The notes below the pieces were generated by a model. That model was not told the origin of the DNA and did not search any database. It saw only the letters and a list, made by a program, of their open reading frames with translations. From NCBI GenBank assembly GCA_900550525.1, contig URSN01000058.1, positions 1 through 11,476 of the forward strand: a DNA stretch of 11,476 nucleotides, read 5' to 3'. Both the position numbers and the translations under genes were made by a program. Every line of letters starts with the position of its first letter. Position 1 is the first letter of the stretch. Below, piece by piece: positions 1 through 5,438 of the stretch. The stretch comes from an uncultured Eubacteriales bacterium. GTDB taxonomy: Bacteria; Bacillota; Clostridia; Christensenellales; CAG-138.

Positions 1-590
1 TAAGCCGGAACATCCTCGTCTTTGTACTCCATCTTTTCTATTAGTCGCTGGCTGCTGGACTGATCGTCGCGGTATAGCTCGCGGTTCGCGTGATCCGCGC
101 CGCCGAGCTCGCTCCAGTTGGTGATCTCGCCGCGGAAAATGGCGCGTACCTGATCGAGCGTCAGGTCGGTGACGCCGCATGCGCTGTTCCCGATGAACAC
201 CAGCCCGTCGCCGCCGTAGAGCTTCATTTCGACCTCCACGCCGCGCTCGGCGAGATAGGCCTTTTCTTCATCGGTGGGCGCGGCGAGCAGGGCGATGTCT
301 GCCTTCTTATCGGCGATGTTCAGCCACGCGCCGTGCGGCGTGGAGCAGTGCGGCTCCGCGCCGCCGTAGCCGGTGTCAAGACAGAAGAAACGGTAAATGC
401 TGCTCGTGAGCGGCTTTCGCGCCGTGGAGGAATCCATCACGGGGAAATCTCCGGCGGCAAAGAGCTCGCTATAATAGCCCTTTACGCCGATCTCATAAAG
501 CTGCGCGCTCTCCAGATCAAGCACATAATAGCGCGTGGAGGACGTCCAGCCGTAATCTCCGGCGTCGCTGCTCTGGCTGCACGCGATGAG
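1..590 (-). other. PstS-like phosphate-binding lipoprotein segment fused behind YgeW
   Basis: This is the C-terminal part (residues 329-524) of the frame starting at 1574. It opens with ALIACSQSS, whose L-I-A-C fits a lipoprotein lipobox (Cys332). Periplasmic-binding-protein features then follow: FPVMDSSTARKPL near 377-389, HGAWLNIADKKADIALLAAP near 414-433, a KLYGGDGLVFIGN block at 451-463, and LDQVRAIFRGEITNWSELGG near 473-492. These are typical of PstS-type substrate-binding proteins of Firmicutes. The mature domain appears to start intact but has lost its own hydrophobic signal peptide, which the carbamoyltransferase replaces. Lines 1-60 and 481-540 are 48 and 52% G+C, against 73% in 661-720. 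The final visible bases are GCT-TA, so a stop or a Tyr codon follows immediately outside the window. Confidence 0.75.
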
Positions 591-1574
591 CGCCTTGCCG
601 CCGCGCGTGGTGCGCATCAGCGCCTCCGAGCAGGTCCAGTCCTTGTGCGCGGCGTTCTGCGCGAGCAGGCGCTTCTCCAGCGCGCGGATGCCCTCCATGT
701 CGCCCCGGCCGTAGAGCTCGGTGCGCTCCTCCATCGCCTTGAACGGGGCCCAGCTCTTGGGGTAGACCACGTCGGCGTCGCGGAAGGCGTCGGCCATGCT
801 GTTGGTGATGGTGAAGCTGCCGCCGCTCGCGGCGGCGTTCTTTTTCGCCACGTCCACCACGCCGTCCATGACCTCGTACCCCTCCGGATAGGCGAGCGTG
901 ACGTCCATGCCAAAGCGCGTCATCAGGCCGATCACGCCCTGCGGCACGGAGAGCGGCTTGCCGTAGCTCGGGCTGTAGGCCCAGGTCATGGCGATCTTCT
1001 TGCCCCTGAGGTTCTCTACGCCGCCGAACTCGTGGATGACGTGCAGCGCGTCGGCCATGCACTGGGTCGGGTGGTCGATGTCGCATTGCAGGTTGACGAG
1101 CGTGGGCTTCTGCTCGAGCACGCCGTCGCGGTGGCCGGCGCTCACCGCGTCCACGACCTCGTGCATGTAGGCGTTGCCCTTGCCGATGTACATGTCGTCG
1201 CGGATGCCGATCACGTCCGCCATGAAGGAGATCATGTTCGCCGTCTCGCGCACCGTCTCGCCGTGGGCGATCTGGCTCTTGCCCTCGTCCAGGTCCTGCA
1301 CTTCAAGGCCCAGCAGGTTGCACGCGGAGGCGAAGGAGAAGCGCGTACGCGTGCTGTTGTCGCGGAAGAGCGACACGCCCAGGCCCGAATCGAAGATGCG
1401 CGCGGAGATGTTGTGCTCGCGCAGGTGGCGCAGCGCGTCCGCCACGGTGAACACGGCGTCGAGCTCGTCGCGCGTCTTTTCCCAGGTCAGGAAAAAGTCG
1501 CCCTCGTACATGTTGGAAAAGTCCAGCTTCTCCAGCGCGTCGGTAAACTGCTTCACGTTGCTGCTTTTGCTCAT
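1..1574 (-). CDS. ygeW: YgeW-family carbamoyltransferase N-terminal part fused in frame to a PstS-like binding protein; open at left edge
   Basis: The minus-strand frame runs 524 codons from ATG 1574 to the edge without a stop. An AAAGGAG ribosome binding site lies about 8 nt upstream. Residues 1 to about 328 match the YgeW knotted carbamoyltransferase: carbamoyl-phosphate loop STRTR at 74-78, QDLDEGKSQIAHGETVRE near 93-110, HPTQ at 168-171, and TWAYSPSYGKPLSVPQG near 197-213. This family accompanies selenium-linked hydroxylases and anaerobic purine breakdown, where a carbamoyl transfer or phosphorolysis step is expected; the substrate cannot be read from sequence. After GGKAL the family should continue into the HCLP motif and about 65 more residues. 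Here it continues as a PstS-like lipoprotein instead, so the catalytic C-terminus is missing and the protein is probably inactive if real. It lies 39 nt downstream of ygeY, most likely in one operon. Confidence is high for the N-terminal family and low that the fusion is biological. Confidence 0.85.
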   Translation of the reverse strand, partial: MSKSSNVKQFTDALEKLDFSNMYEGDFFLTWEKTRDELDAVFTVADALRHLREHNISARIFDSGLGVSLFRDNSTRTRFSFASACNLLGLEVQDLDEGKSQIAHGETVRETANMISFMADVIGIRDDMYIGKGNAYMHEVVDAVSAGHRDGVLEQKPTLVNLQCDIDHPTQCMADALHVIHEFGGVENLRGKKIAMTWAYSPSYGKPLSVPQGVIGLMTRFGMDVTLAYPEGYEVMDGVVDVAKKNAAASGGSFTITNSMADAFRDADVVYPKSWAPFKAMEERTELYGRGDMEGIRALEKRLLAQNAAHKDWTCSEALMRTTRGGKALIACSQSSDAGDYGWTSSTRYYVLDLESAQLYEIGVKGYYSELFAAGDFPVMDSSTARKPLTSSIYRFFCLDTGYGGAEPHCSTPHGAWLNIADKKADIALLAAPTDEEKAYLAERGVEVEMKLYGGDGLVFIGNSACGVTDLTLDQVRAIFRGEITNWSELGGADHANRELYRDDQSSSQRLIEKMEYKDEDVPA

Positions 1575-1613
1575 GTCAGATGCTCCTTTATTTGATGCCT
1601 GTTTGGATGCGGG

Positions 1614-2981
1614 TCATTGGGCCCCGTCCGCGCCGCCGGCGCGGAACTGGCACACGTCCTCGCCGCCGCGGCCGCGGTAGAACGAGGGGGTCAGCGCGTA
1701 CACGGCCGCGCAGCGCACAAGGTCCTCCTTCCAGGTGATCTCGTTGGGCGCGTGCGCCTGCGATTCCGCGCCGGGGCCGAAGCCCACGCACGGGATGCCG
1801 TAGCGGCCCTGGATGGACACGCCGTTGGTGGAGAACGTCCATTTGTCGATCAGCGGGCGGCGGCGCTTGTCCATCGTCGAGGGATGGCCCTGCCGCTCGC
1901 TGCCGTAGAGCGCGCGGTGCGCCTCGGCCACGGCCTGCACGTGCGGCGCGCTCTCCTTGTTGATCCAGGTGGGGAAGTAGCACTCCGTCTCGTACACAAG
2001 GCCCGTCCAGGCGGGGCGGTCGTAGCGGTACATGGTGACCTTGGCGCCGTGCTTTCTGCACGCGGGCAGCGCCTCGATCTCCTTCAGGCACGAATCCCAC
2101 GTCTCGCCCGCGGTCATGCGCCGGTCGATGGAGATCGCGCACGAATCCGCCACGGCGCAGCGGCTGGGGCTGGTGAAGAAGATCTGGCTCGTGGTGCAGG
2201 TGCCGCGGCCGAGGAAGCGCGCGTCCTCATAGTGCTCCGGGTTGTAGCGCGGGTCGAGCATCTTGCACAGGCCCTTGATCTCCACGCCGTCCTCGCAGCC
2301 GTTCTCGTTGAGCTGGCGTACCTCCTGAAGGATATCCGCCATCTTGTAGATCGCGTTCTCGCCGCGCTCGGGCGCGCTGCCGTGGCAGGAGACGCCGCGC
2401 ACCTCGACGCGGATCTCCATGCGGCCGCGGTGGCCGCGGTACACGCCGCCGTCGGTCGGCTCCGTGGAGACGACGAACTCCGGCGTCACGCCGTCCTCGT
2501 TGTGGATGTACTGCCAGCACAGCCCGTCGCAGTCCTCCTCCTGCACGGTGGCGGCGACCATGATGCGAAAGCCCTCCGGGATGAGGCCGAGGTCCTTCAT
2601 GATCTTCGCGCCGTACACGGCCGAGACCACGCCGCCCTCCTGGTCGGAGCCGCCGCGGCCGTAGATCACGTCGTCCGTCTCGTAGCCCTCGTAGGGGTCG
2701 TGCGTCCAGTTGGCGCGGTTGCCGACGCCCACGGTGTCGATGTGCCCGTCGAAGGCGATGATGCGCTCGCCCGTGCCCATGTAGCCGATGGCGTTGCCCT
2801 GCGGGTCGATCAGCGCCTCATCAAAGCCCAGCCGCTCCATCTCCGCGATGGTGCGGCGCACGACGCCCTCCTCCTCGCAGCTCTCGCTGGGGATGGCGAT
2901 CAGGTCGCGCAAAAACCTCGTCATGTCGGGCAGGTAGCGCTCGGCCGCCTGCCGCACCTGTTCCACCCGTTCTGCCTGCAT
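1614..2981 (-). CDS. ygeY: YgeY-family M20 metallohydrolase (selenium/purine-linked)
   Basis: This 455-residue protein is a cytosolic M20-type amidohydrolase/peptidase. The binuclear metal site is readable: H80 in DGHIDTVG, D113 in [11 protein letters not shown]148-E149 in [10 protein letters not shown]174 in STEPTDG, and H410 in QAHAPNE. H200 in [12 protein letters not shown] sits in the dimerisation domain. The blocks [33 protein letters not shown] and [10 protein letters not shown] identify the YgeY subgroup rather than ArgE, DapE or PepT. E. coli YgeY is about 403 residues. This copy has extra sequence near 225-255 and 361-377 and a tail after about 432. It is annotated in the family as a selenium-metabolism-linked hydrolase and belongs to the gut anaerobic purine/urate cluster; its exact substrate is inferred, not seen. 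An AGGAAGG lies about 12 nt before the ATG. ygeW follows 39 nt downstream. Confidence 0.93.
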   Translation of the reverse strand: MQAERVEQVRQAAERYLPDMTRFLRDLIAIPSESCEEEGVVRRTIAEMERLGFDEALIDPQGNAIGYMGTGERIIAFDGHIDTVGVGNRANWTHDPYEGYETDDVIYGRGGSDQEGGVVSAVYGAKIMKDLGLIPEGFRIMVAATVQEEDCDGLCWQYIHNEDGVTPEFVVSTEPTDGGVYRGHRGRMEIRVEVRGVSCHGSAPERGENAIYKMADILQEVRQLNENGCEDGVEIKGLCKMLDPRYNPEHYEDARFLGRGTCTTSQIFFTSPSRCAVADSCAISIDRRMTAGETWDSCLKEIEALPACRKHGAKVTMYRYDRPAWTGLVYETECYFPTWINKESAPHVQAVAEAHRALYGSERQGHPSTMDKRRRPLIDKWTFSTNGVSIQGRYGIPCVGFGPGAESQAHAPNEITWKEDLVRCAAVYALTPSFYRGRGGEDVCQFRAGGADGAQ

Positions 2982-3023
2982 TGTGGATCAAACCCTTCCT
3001 TTCCGTGCTTTTTCGCGCGCCGC

Positions 3024-3050
3024 CGCGCCGGGGCCCTCCCGGCCGGCGCG
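3024..3050 (-). other. GC-rich inverted repeat between regulator and ygeY
   Basis: Exact 8-bp arms CGCGCCGG (3024-3031) and CCGGCGCG (3043-3050) flank an 11-nt spacer. The repeat lies just past the regulator stop codon (3052) and about 40 nt before the ygeY start. No T run follows it on the minus strand, so it is not a clear intrinsic terminator. It could be an mRNA processing or stabilising hairpin, or chance in very GC-rich DNA. Confidence 0.4.
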
Positions 3051-3051
3051 C

Positions 3052-3681
3052 TCAGGAATCCTTTTTCGCGTCGATATAGGAATACATCGTGTACTTGCTG
3101 ATGCCAAAATACCGGGAGACCTTGTCGCCGCTCTTGGTGACCAGGAACGCCCCGGCGTTGTTGAGGAACTGGATGGCGGCGATCTTGTCGTCCTTGGTCA
3201 TCATGGCCACGGGCTTGCCCACCAGCGCCACGCTCTGCTCGATCAGGTCGTCGAGCAGCTCGTTGACGTTCTGCGGGATGCGCTCGGGCGCCTTCTGCTC
3301 CTGCTTGTGGTGCAGCAGCGAATCGATCGCCCGCTCGGCCATGATGAGCTCCGTCACATCGTAGTTGATCGAGAGCACGCCCTCCACCTCGCCCGCGCCG
3401 TCGTAGAGGAATACGGTGCTGGACTTGAGGATGCGCCCGTCCTGCGTGCGGGTCAGGTAGCCGAGCTGGTCGACCGGCCTGCCGCTGCGGTTCTTGAGCG
3501 CCTCGAGCACCACGCGCGACGGCCCGTCCCCCACCTTGCGGCTGGAGACGTGCCCGTTTTCGATGACGACGACGGTGTGCTCCGCGTCGCCGCCGCGCAG
3601 GTCGTGCACGACCACCTCGCTGTTGCCGCCGAACTGTTCCGTTATGGCGCGCGCTATGCGCCTGAGCAGGTCGAGATCCAT
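3052..3681 (-). CDS. YheO/DauR-type transcriptional regulator (PAS-like sensor plus HTH)
   Basis: This is a 209-residue DNA-binding regulator. Residues about 4-113 form a YheO-like PAS domain (EVVVHDLRGGDAEHTVVVIENGH is characteristic, as is GVLSINYDVT at 101-110). A linker of about 25 residues follows. Residues about 137-204 carry the HTH_22-type helix-turn-helix, including FLVTKSGDKVSRYFGISKYT near 179-198. DauR-like proteins of this architecture regulate amino-acid and purine-related catabolic genes; the ligand here is unknown. I chose ATG 3681 because a GGAG stands about 8 nt upstream and the protein starts directly in the domain. In-frame ATGs further upstream overlap the predicted -10 box. 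It precedes ygeY by 70 nt on the same strand and is the obvious candidate controller of ygeY-ygeW, possibly as first gene of the operon. Family assignment is confident; the target is inferred. Confidence 0.9.
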   Translation of the reverse strand: MDLDLLRRIARAITEQFGGNSEVVVHDLRGGDAEHTVVVIENGHVSSRKVGDGPSRVVLEALKNRSGRPVDQLGYLTRTQDGRILKSSTVFLYDGAGEVEGVLSINYDVTELIMAERAIDSLLHHKQEQKAPERIPQNVNELLDDLIEQSVALVGKPVAMMTKDDKIAAIQFLNNAGAFLVTKSGDKVSRYFGISKYTMYSYIDAKKDS

Positions 3682-3692
3682 GTTCGCTCCGC

Positions 3693-3709
3693 GCCCCGCC
3701 GCGCGGGGC
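3693..3709 (-). other. Leader hairpin next to the regulator ribosome binding site
   Basis: A perfect 7-bp stem (GCCCCGC at 3693-3699 and GCGGGGC at 3703-3709) with a 3-nt loop ends 11 nt before the ATG at 3681. It adjoins the GGAG ribosome binding site in the untranslated leader. A second palindrome with 8-bp arms GGCGGCCC and GGGCCGCC lies in the same leader at 3768-3784. Either could modulate translation or be a by-product of GC richness. Between them I see nothing else. Confidence 0.35.
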
Positions 3710-3802
3710 CCCCTTTCCGGCCGGACGCGGCTGGGGCGCAACGCGGCGCGCGGCCCTTCCCCTGCGCGGCGGCCCGGGGCCGCCTGCCCTGCCTTTTTCT
3801 TC

Positions 3803-3830
3803 ATCATAGCAGATACCGCCGAAAATGCAA
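3803..3830 (-). promoter_or_regulatory. Sigma-A-type promoter of the YheO/DauR regulator
   Basis: Read on the minus strand, TTGCAT (3830-3825) and TATGAT (3808-3803) are separated by 16 nt. A TGC directly before TATGAT gives an extended -10. The expected transcription start is near 3796, leaving a leader of roughly 115 nt before ATG 3681. Its position rules out the upstream in-frame ATG codons as starts. Confidence 0.65.
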
Positions 3831-3840
3831 GGCGTTTTTC

Positions 3841-3872
3841 AAAAAAATTTGTTGGAACCAAAATATTTTTTT
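3841..3872. promoter_or_regulatory. 32-bp AT-rich dyad, candidate operator
   Basis: The arms AAAAAAATTTGTTGG (3841-3855) and CCAAAATATTTTTTT (3858-3872) are complementary at 13 of 15 positions around a 2-nt centre. It sits about 10 bp upstream of the regulator -35 box and about 95 bp upstream of the DUF1292 -35 box, inside otherwise very GC-rich DNA. Its symmetry and position suit a dimeric regulator site, possibly autoregulation. The A/T tracts could alternatively act as an UP element. Confidence 0.45.
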
Positions 3873-3879
3873 GCCCGCG

Positions 3880-3900
3880 TGCGGCGGGCGGCCCGCCGCA
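3880..3900. repeat. GC-rich 21-bp palindrome in the divergent control region
   Basis: Perfect 10-bp arms TGCGGCGGGC (3880-3889) and GCCCGCCGCA (3891-3900) surround a single central G. It lies 8 bp beyond the AT-rich dyad, between the two divergent promoters. It is upstream of both start sites, so a DNA-level protein site fits better than an RNA hairpin. Confidence 0.4.
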
Positions 3901-3910
3901 TCGGGTCCCG

Positions 3911-3947
3911 GCGGAACTTTCCGGCCGGCCGGGGCGGAAATTTCCGT
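3911..3947. promoter_or_regulatory. Paired GCGGAA-N-TTTCCG elements upstream of the DUF1292 promoter
   Basis: GCGGAACTTTCCGG (3911-3924) and GCGGAAATTTCCGT (3934-3947) match at 12 of 14 positions and are offset by 23 bp, close to two helical turns. The second contains the perfect 12-bp palindrome CGGAAATTTCCG. The pair ends 19 bp before the -35 box, a position typical of activator sites. Function is inferred from position and symmetry only. Confidence 0.4.
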
Positions 3948-3966
3948 CATCCGCGGCGCAAAGCGG

Positions 3967-3995
3967 TTGAACATTCCGGACAAATCGGGTACAAT
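3967..3995 (+). promoter_or_regulatory. Near-consensus sigma-A promoter of the DUF1292 gene
   Basis: TTGAAC (3967-3972) and TACAAT (3990-3995) are separated by exactly 17 nt. The expected start near 4002 gives a leader of about 24 nt containing AGGAAAGGTGG before ATG 4026. Confidence 0.8.
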
Positions 3996-4025
3996 AAGAA
4001 CACTTTAGGAAAGGTGGTTTTTCCC

Positions 4026-4382
4026 ATGGAGGACGAGCGCGATATCGTCGTGTTTTCCGACGACGACGGAAACGAGTTTGAGCTGGAAGTGATCGACTAT
4101 TTCGACCACGAGGACCAGGAATACGCCGTGCTGGTGGACCCGGCCACGTGCGAGTGCGGCGAGGACGAGTGCGACTGCGAGACGGAAGTGTACATCATGA
4201 AGGTCGTGGAAAACGGCGACATGGAGGAGTTCCTGCCCGCGGACGAGGACAAGATGGAGGCCCTTTCGGCCATCGTGGAGGAGCGCCTCGCGCAGATGGA
4301 CGAGGAGTGCGAGTGCGACTGTGACTGCGACTGCGACAACGAGAGCGGCTGCGGCTGCGGCTGCGACGGCGGCGAGGCGTGA
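4026..4382 (+). CDS. DUF1292-family acidic protein with Cys-X-Cys tail
   Basis: This is a 118-residue, strongly acidic, probably cytosolic protein. The N-terminal part (DIVVFSDDDGNEFELEVIDY at 6-25, QEYAVLVDP at 31-39, VYIMKVVENG at 55-64) follows the DUF1292 pattern found across Firmicutes, whose biochemical role is unknown. Unusually, the linker carries four cysteines (42, 44, 49, 51). The C-terminus (95-113) has eight more in alternating Cys-Asp and Cys-Gly steps, making 12 Cys in total. That resembles a metal-binding tail, but no function is shown. The start at 4026 is fixed by AGGAAAGGTGG upstream and by the promoter at 3967-3995; the frame is open further upstream but has no signals there. 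It is a single-gene unit ended by the terminator at 4426-4452. Confidence 0.88.
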   Translation: MEDERDIVVFSDDDGNEFELEVIDYFDHEDQEYAVLVDPATCECGEDECDCETEVYIMKVVENGDMEEFLPADEDKMEALSAIVEERLAQMDEECECDCDCDCDNESGCGCGCDGGEA

Positions 4383-4425
4383 CAAGCGCCCGCCGGGCGC
4401 GGCCCGGCGGCGCACACACAGGAAC

Positions 4426-4452
4426 AAAAAAAGCGGCGCAGGCCGCTTTTTT
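4426..4452. terminator. Bidirectional intrinsic terminator
   Basis: Stem GCGGC (4433-4437) and GCCGC (4442-4446) has a 4-nt loop, preceded by seven A and followed by six T, so each strand reads stem then T run. It lies between the convergent DUF1292 and deoD genes and serves both. A 6-bp GC stem (4386-4400) sits just upstream on the DUF1292 side. Confidence 0.9.
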
Positions 4453-4469
4453 GACGGTTCGATCGCGCG

Positions 4470-5189
4470 TCAGGCGATGGCGAGCGCGACCTGCATCATG
4501 TCGTGGAAGGCGGTCTGGCGCTGTTGGGCGGTCGTCACCGCGCCGGATTCGAGCAGGTCGGAGATGGTGCAGATGCACAGCGCCTGCTTGCCCGCGCGCG
4601 CGGCGTTGGCGTAGAGCGCGGCGGATTCCATCTCCACCGCCAGCACGCCGAGCCTGCGCCAGGCGAGCGTGCCCGCCTTGCCGGACTCGCCGTAGAAGCT
4701 GTCCGAGGAGAACAGGTTGCCCACGCGGTAGCGCAGGCCGCGGCGCGCGCACTCGTGCGCGGCGGCGCTGAGCAGCGCATAGTCCGCAATCGGCGCGAAC
4801 GTGCCGCCCTCGGGCGCGAACTGCGCCGGGTAGCGCGAATCCGTGCACGCGCCCTGCCCGAGCACCAGGTCGAACAGCTGCAGCGACGGGTCGCTCGCCC
4901 CGGCCGAGCCCACGCGGATGATGCGCTCCACGCCGAAGATGTTGTACAGCTCAAAGGAATAGATGCCCATGGCCGGCATGCCCATGCCGCTGGCCATGAC
5001 GGACACGCGCTTGCCCTCGAAATACCCGGTATAGCCCTGCACGCCGCGCACGTTGTTCACAAGCTCCCGGTCGGTCAGGTACGTCTCCGCAATGAACTTG
5101 GCGCGCAGCGGGTCGCCCGGCATGAGCACGGTCTTTGCAAAGTCCTCCGGCGCGCACGCGATGTGCGGCGTCAAATTGGCGTTGGTCAT
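4470..5189 (-). CDS. deoD: Purine nucleoside phosphorylase, DeoD type
   Basis: This 239-residue cytosolic enzyme cleaves purine (deoxy)ribonucleosides with phosphate to free base and (deoxy)ribose-1-phosphate. All expected motifs are present: phosphate loop MPGDPLRAKFIAE (23-35), ASGMGMPAMGIYS (66-78), R92 and S95 in RVGSAG, the ribose-binding AVEMES (184-189), and TISD with catalytic D211 plus R224 in QQRQTAFHDM. The length matches hexameric bacterial PNPs (about 235-240). GGAGGAGG about 9 nt upstream fixes the ATG. It has its own extended -10 promoter and ends at the shared terminator, so it looks monocistronic. Released bases could feed the purine-catabolic genes to the left, which is an inference from proximity. 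Confidence 0.97.
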   Translation of the reverse strand: MTNANLTPHIACAPEDFAKTVLMPGDPLRAKFIAETYLTDRELVNNVRGVQGYTGYFEGKRVSVMASGMGMPAMGIYSFELYNIFGVERIIRVGSAGASDPSLQLFDLVLGQGACTDSRYPAQFAPEGGTFAPIADYALLSAAAHECARRGLRYRVGNLFSSDSFYGESGKAGTLAWRRLGVLAVEMESAALYANAARAGKQALCICTISDLLESGAVTTAQQRQTAFHDMMQVALAIA

Positions 5190-5229
5190 TGGTCGTCCCC
5201 TCCTCCGTTGTGTTGCCGTTGGCCCCTAC

Positions 5230-5238
5230 AGTATACCA
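5230..5238 (-). promoter_or_regulatory. Extended -10 promoter of deoD
   Basis: TGGTATACT is read on the minus strand from 5238 to 5230, an extended -10 box. No convincing -35 box is seen 16-18 nt upstream. It lies about 40 nt before the deoD ATG. The rest of the 5190-5438 gap is GC-rich with the hairpin at 5389-5422 and no gene. Confidence 0.55.
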
Positions 5239-5388
5239 CGTTTGCCGCCCGGCGCGCGCCTTTTTTTCGCCCGGCGGCCCCCTTTTGCCCACGCGCCGCG
5301 CCGCACGGACGCCGCCCGTCCCCCAAAAACCGCCGCGCCCGGGAGCGGGGGAGCGGCGCGTCAACCGCCGCGCACCCGCCCTCCAACA

Positions 5389-5422
5389 GCGCCGCGCCCC
5401 GGCGGCAGCCGGGGCGCGGCGC
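5389..5422 (-). terminator. Strong hairpin downstream of the GH2 gene
   Basis: A perfect 15-bp GC-rich stem (5389-5403 with 5408-5422) has a 4-nt loop and begins about 17 nt past the GH2 stop codon. The following minus-strand bases start TGTT, not a real T run. It is best read as a terminator or 3'-end stabiliser of the symporter-GH2 transcript. Confidence 0.6.
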
Positions 5423-5438
5423 GGCGCGTATGCGCGCG

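Noticed and set aside
90-3101. Long plus-strand open frames opposite ygeW and ygeY (90-1595 and 1617-3101)
   Set aside because: They are complements of clear minus-strand genes with strong family motifs and have no ribosome binding site or recognisable product.
3682-3861. Upstream starts extending the YheO/DauR regulator by about 60 residues
   Set aside because: The extension is Arg/Ala/Pro-rich, its ATG codons overlap or precede the -10 box, and no ribosome binding site is present; ATG 3681 has one.
3825-4025. Upstream extension of the DUF1292 frame
   Set aside because: It crosses the promoter at 3967-3995 and encodes Arg/Gly-rich non-conserved sequence; ATG 4026 has a good ribosome binding site.
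4313-4374. Repetitive TGCGAC/TGCGGC stretch as a possible CRISPR or tandem DNA repeat
   Set aside because: It is coding sequence for the Cys-X-Cys tail, without spacers or separate repeat units.
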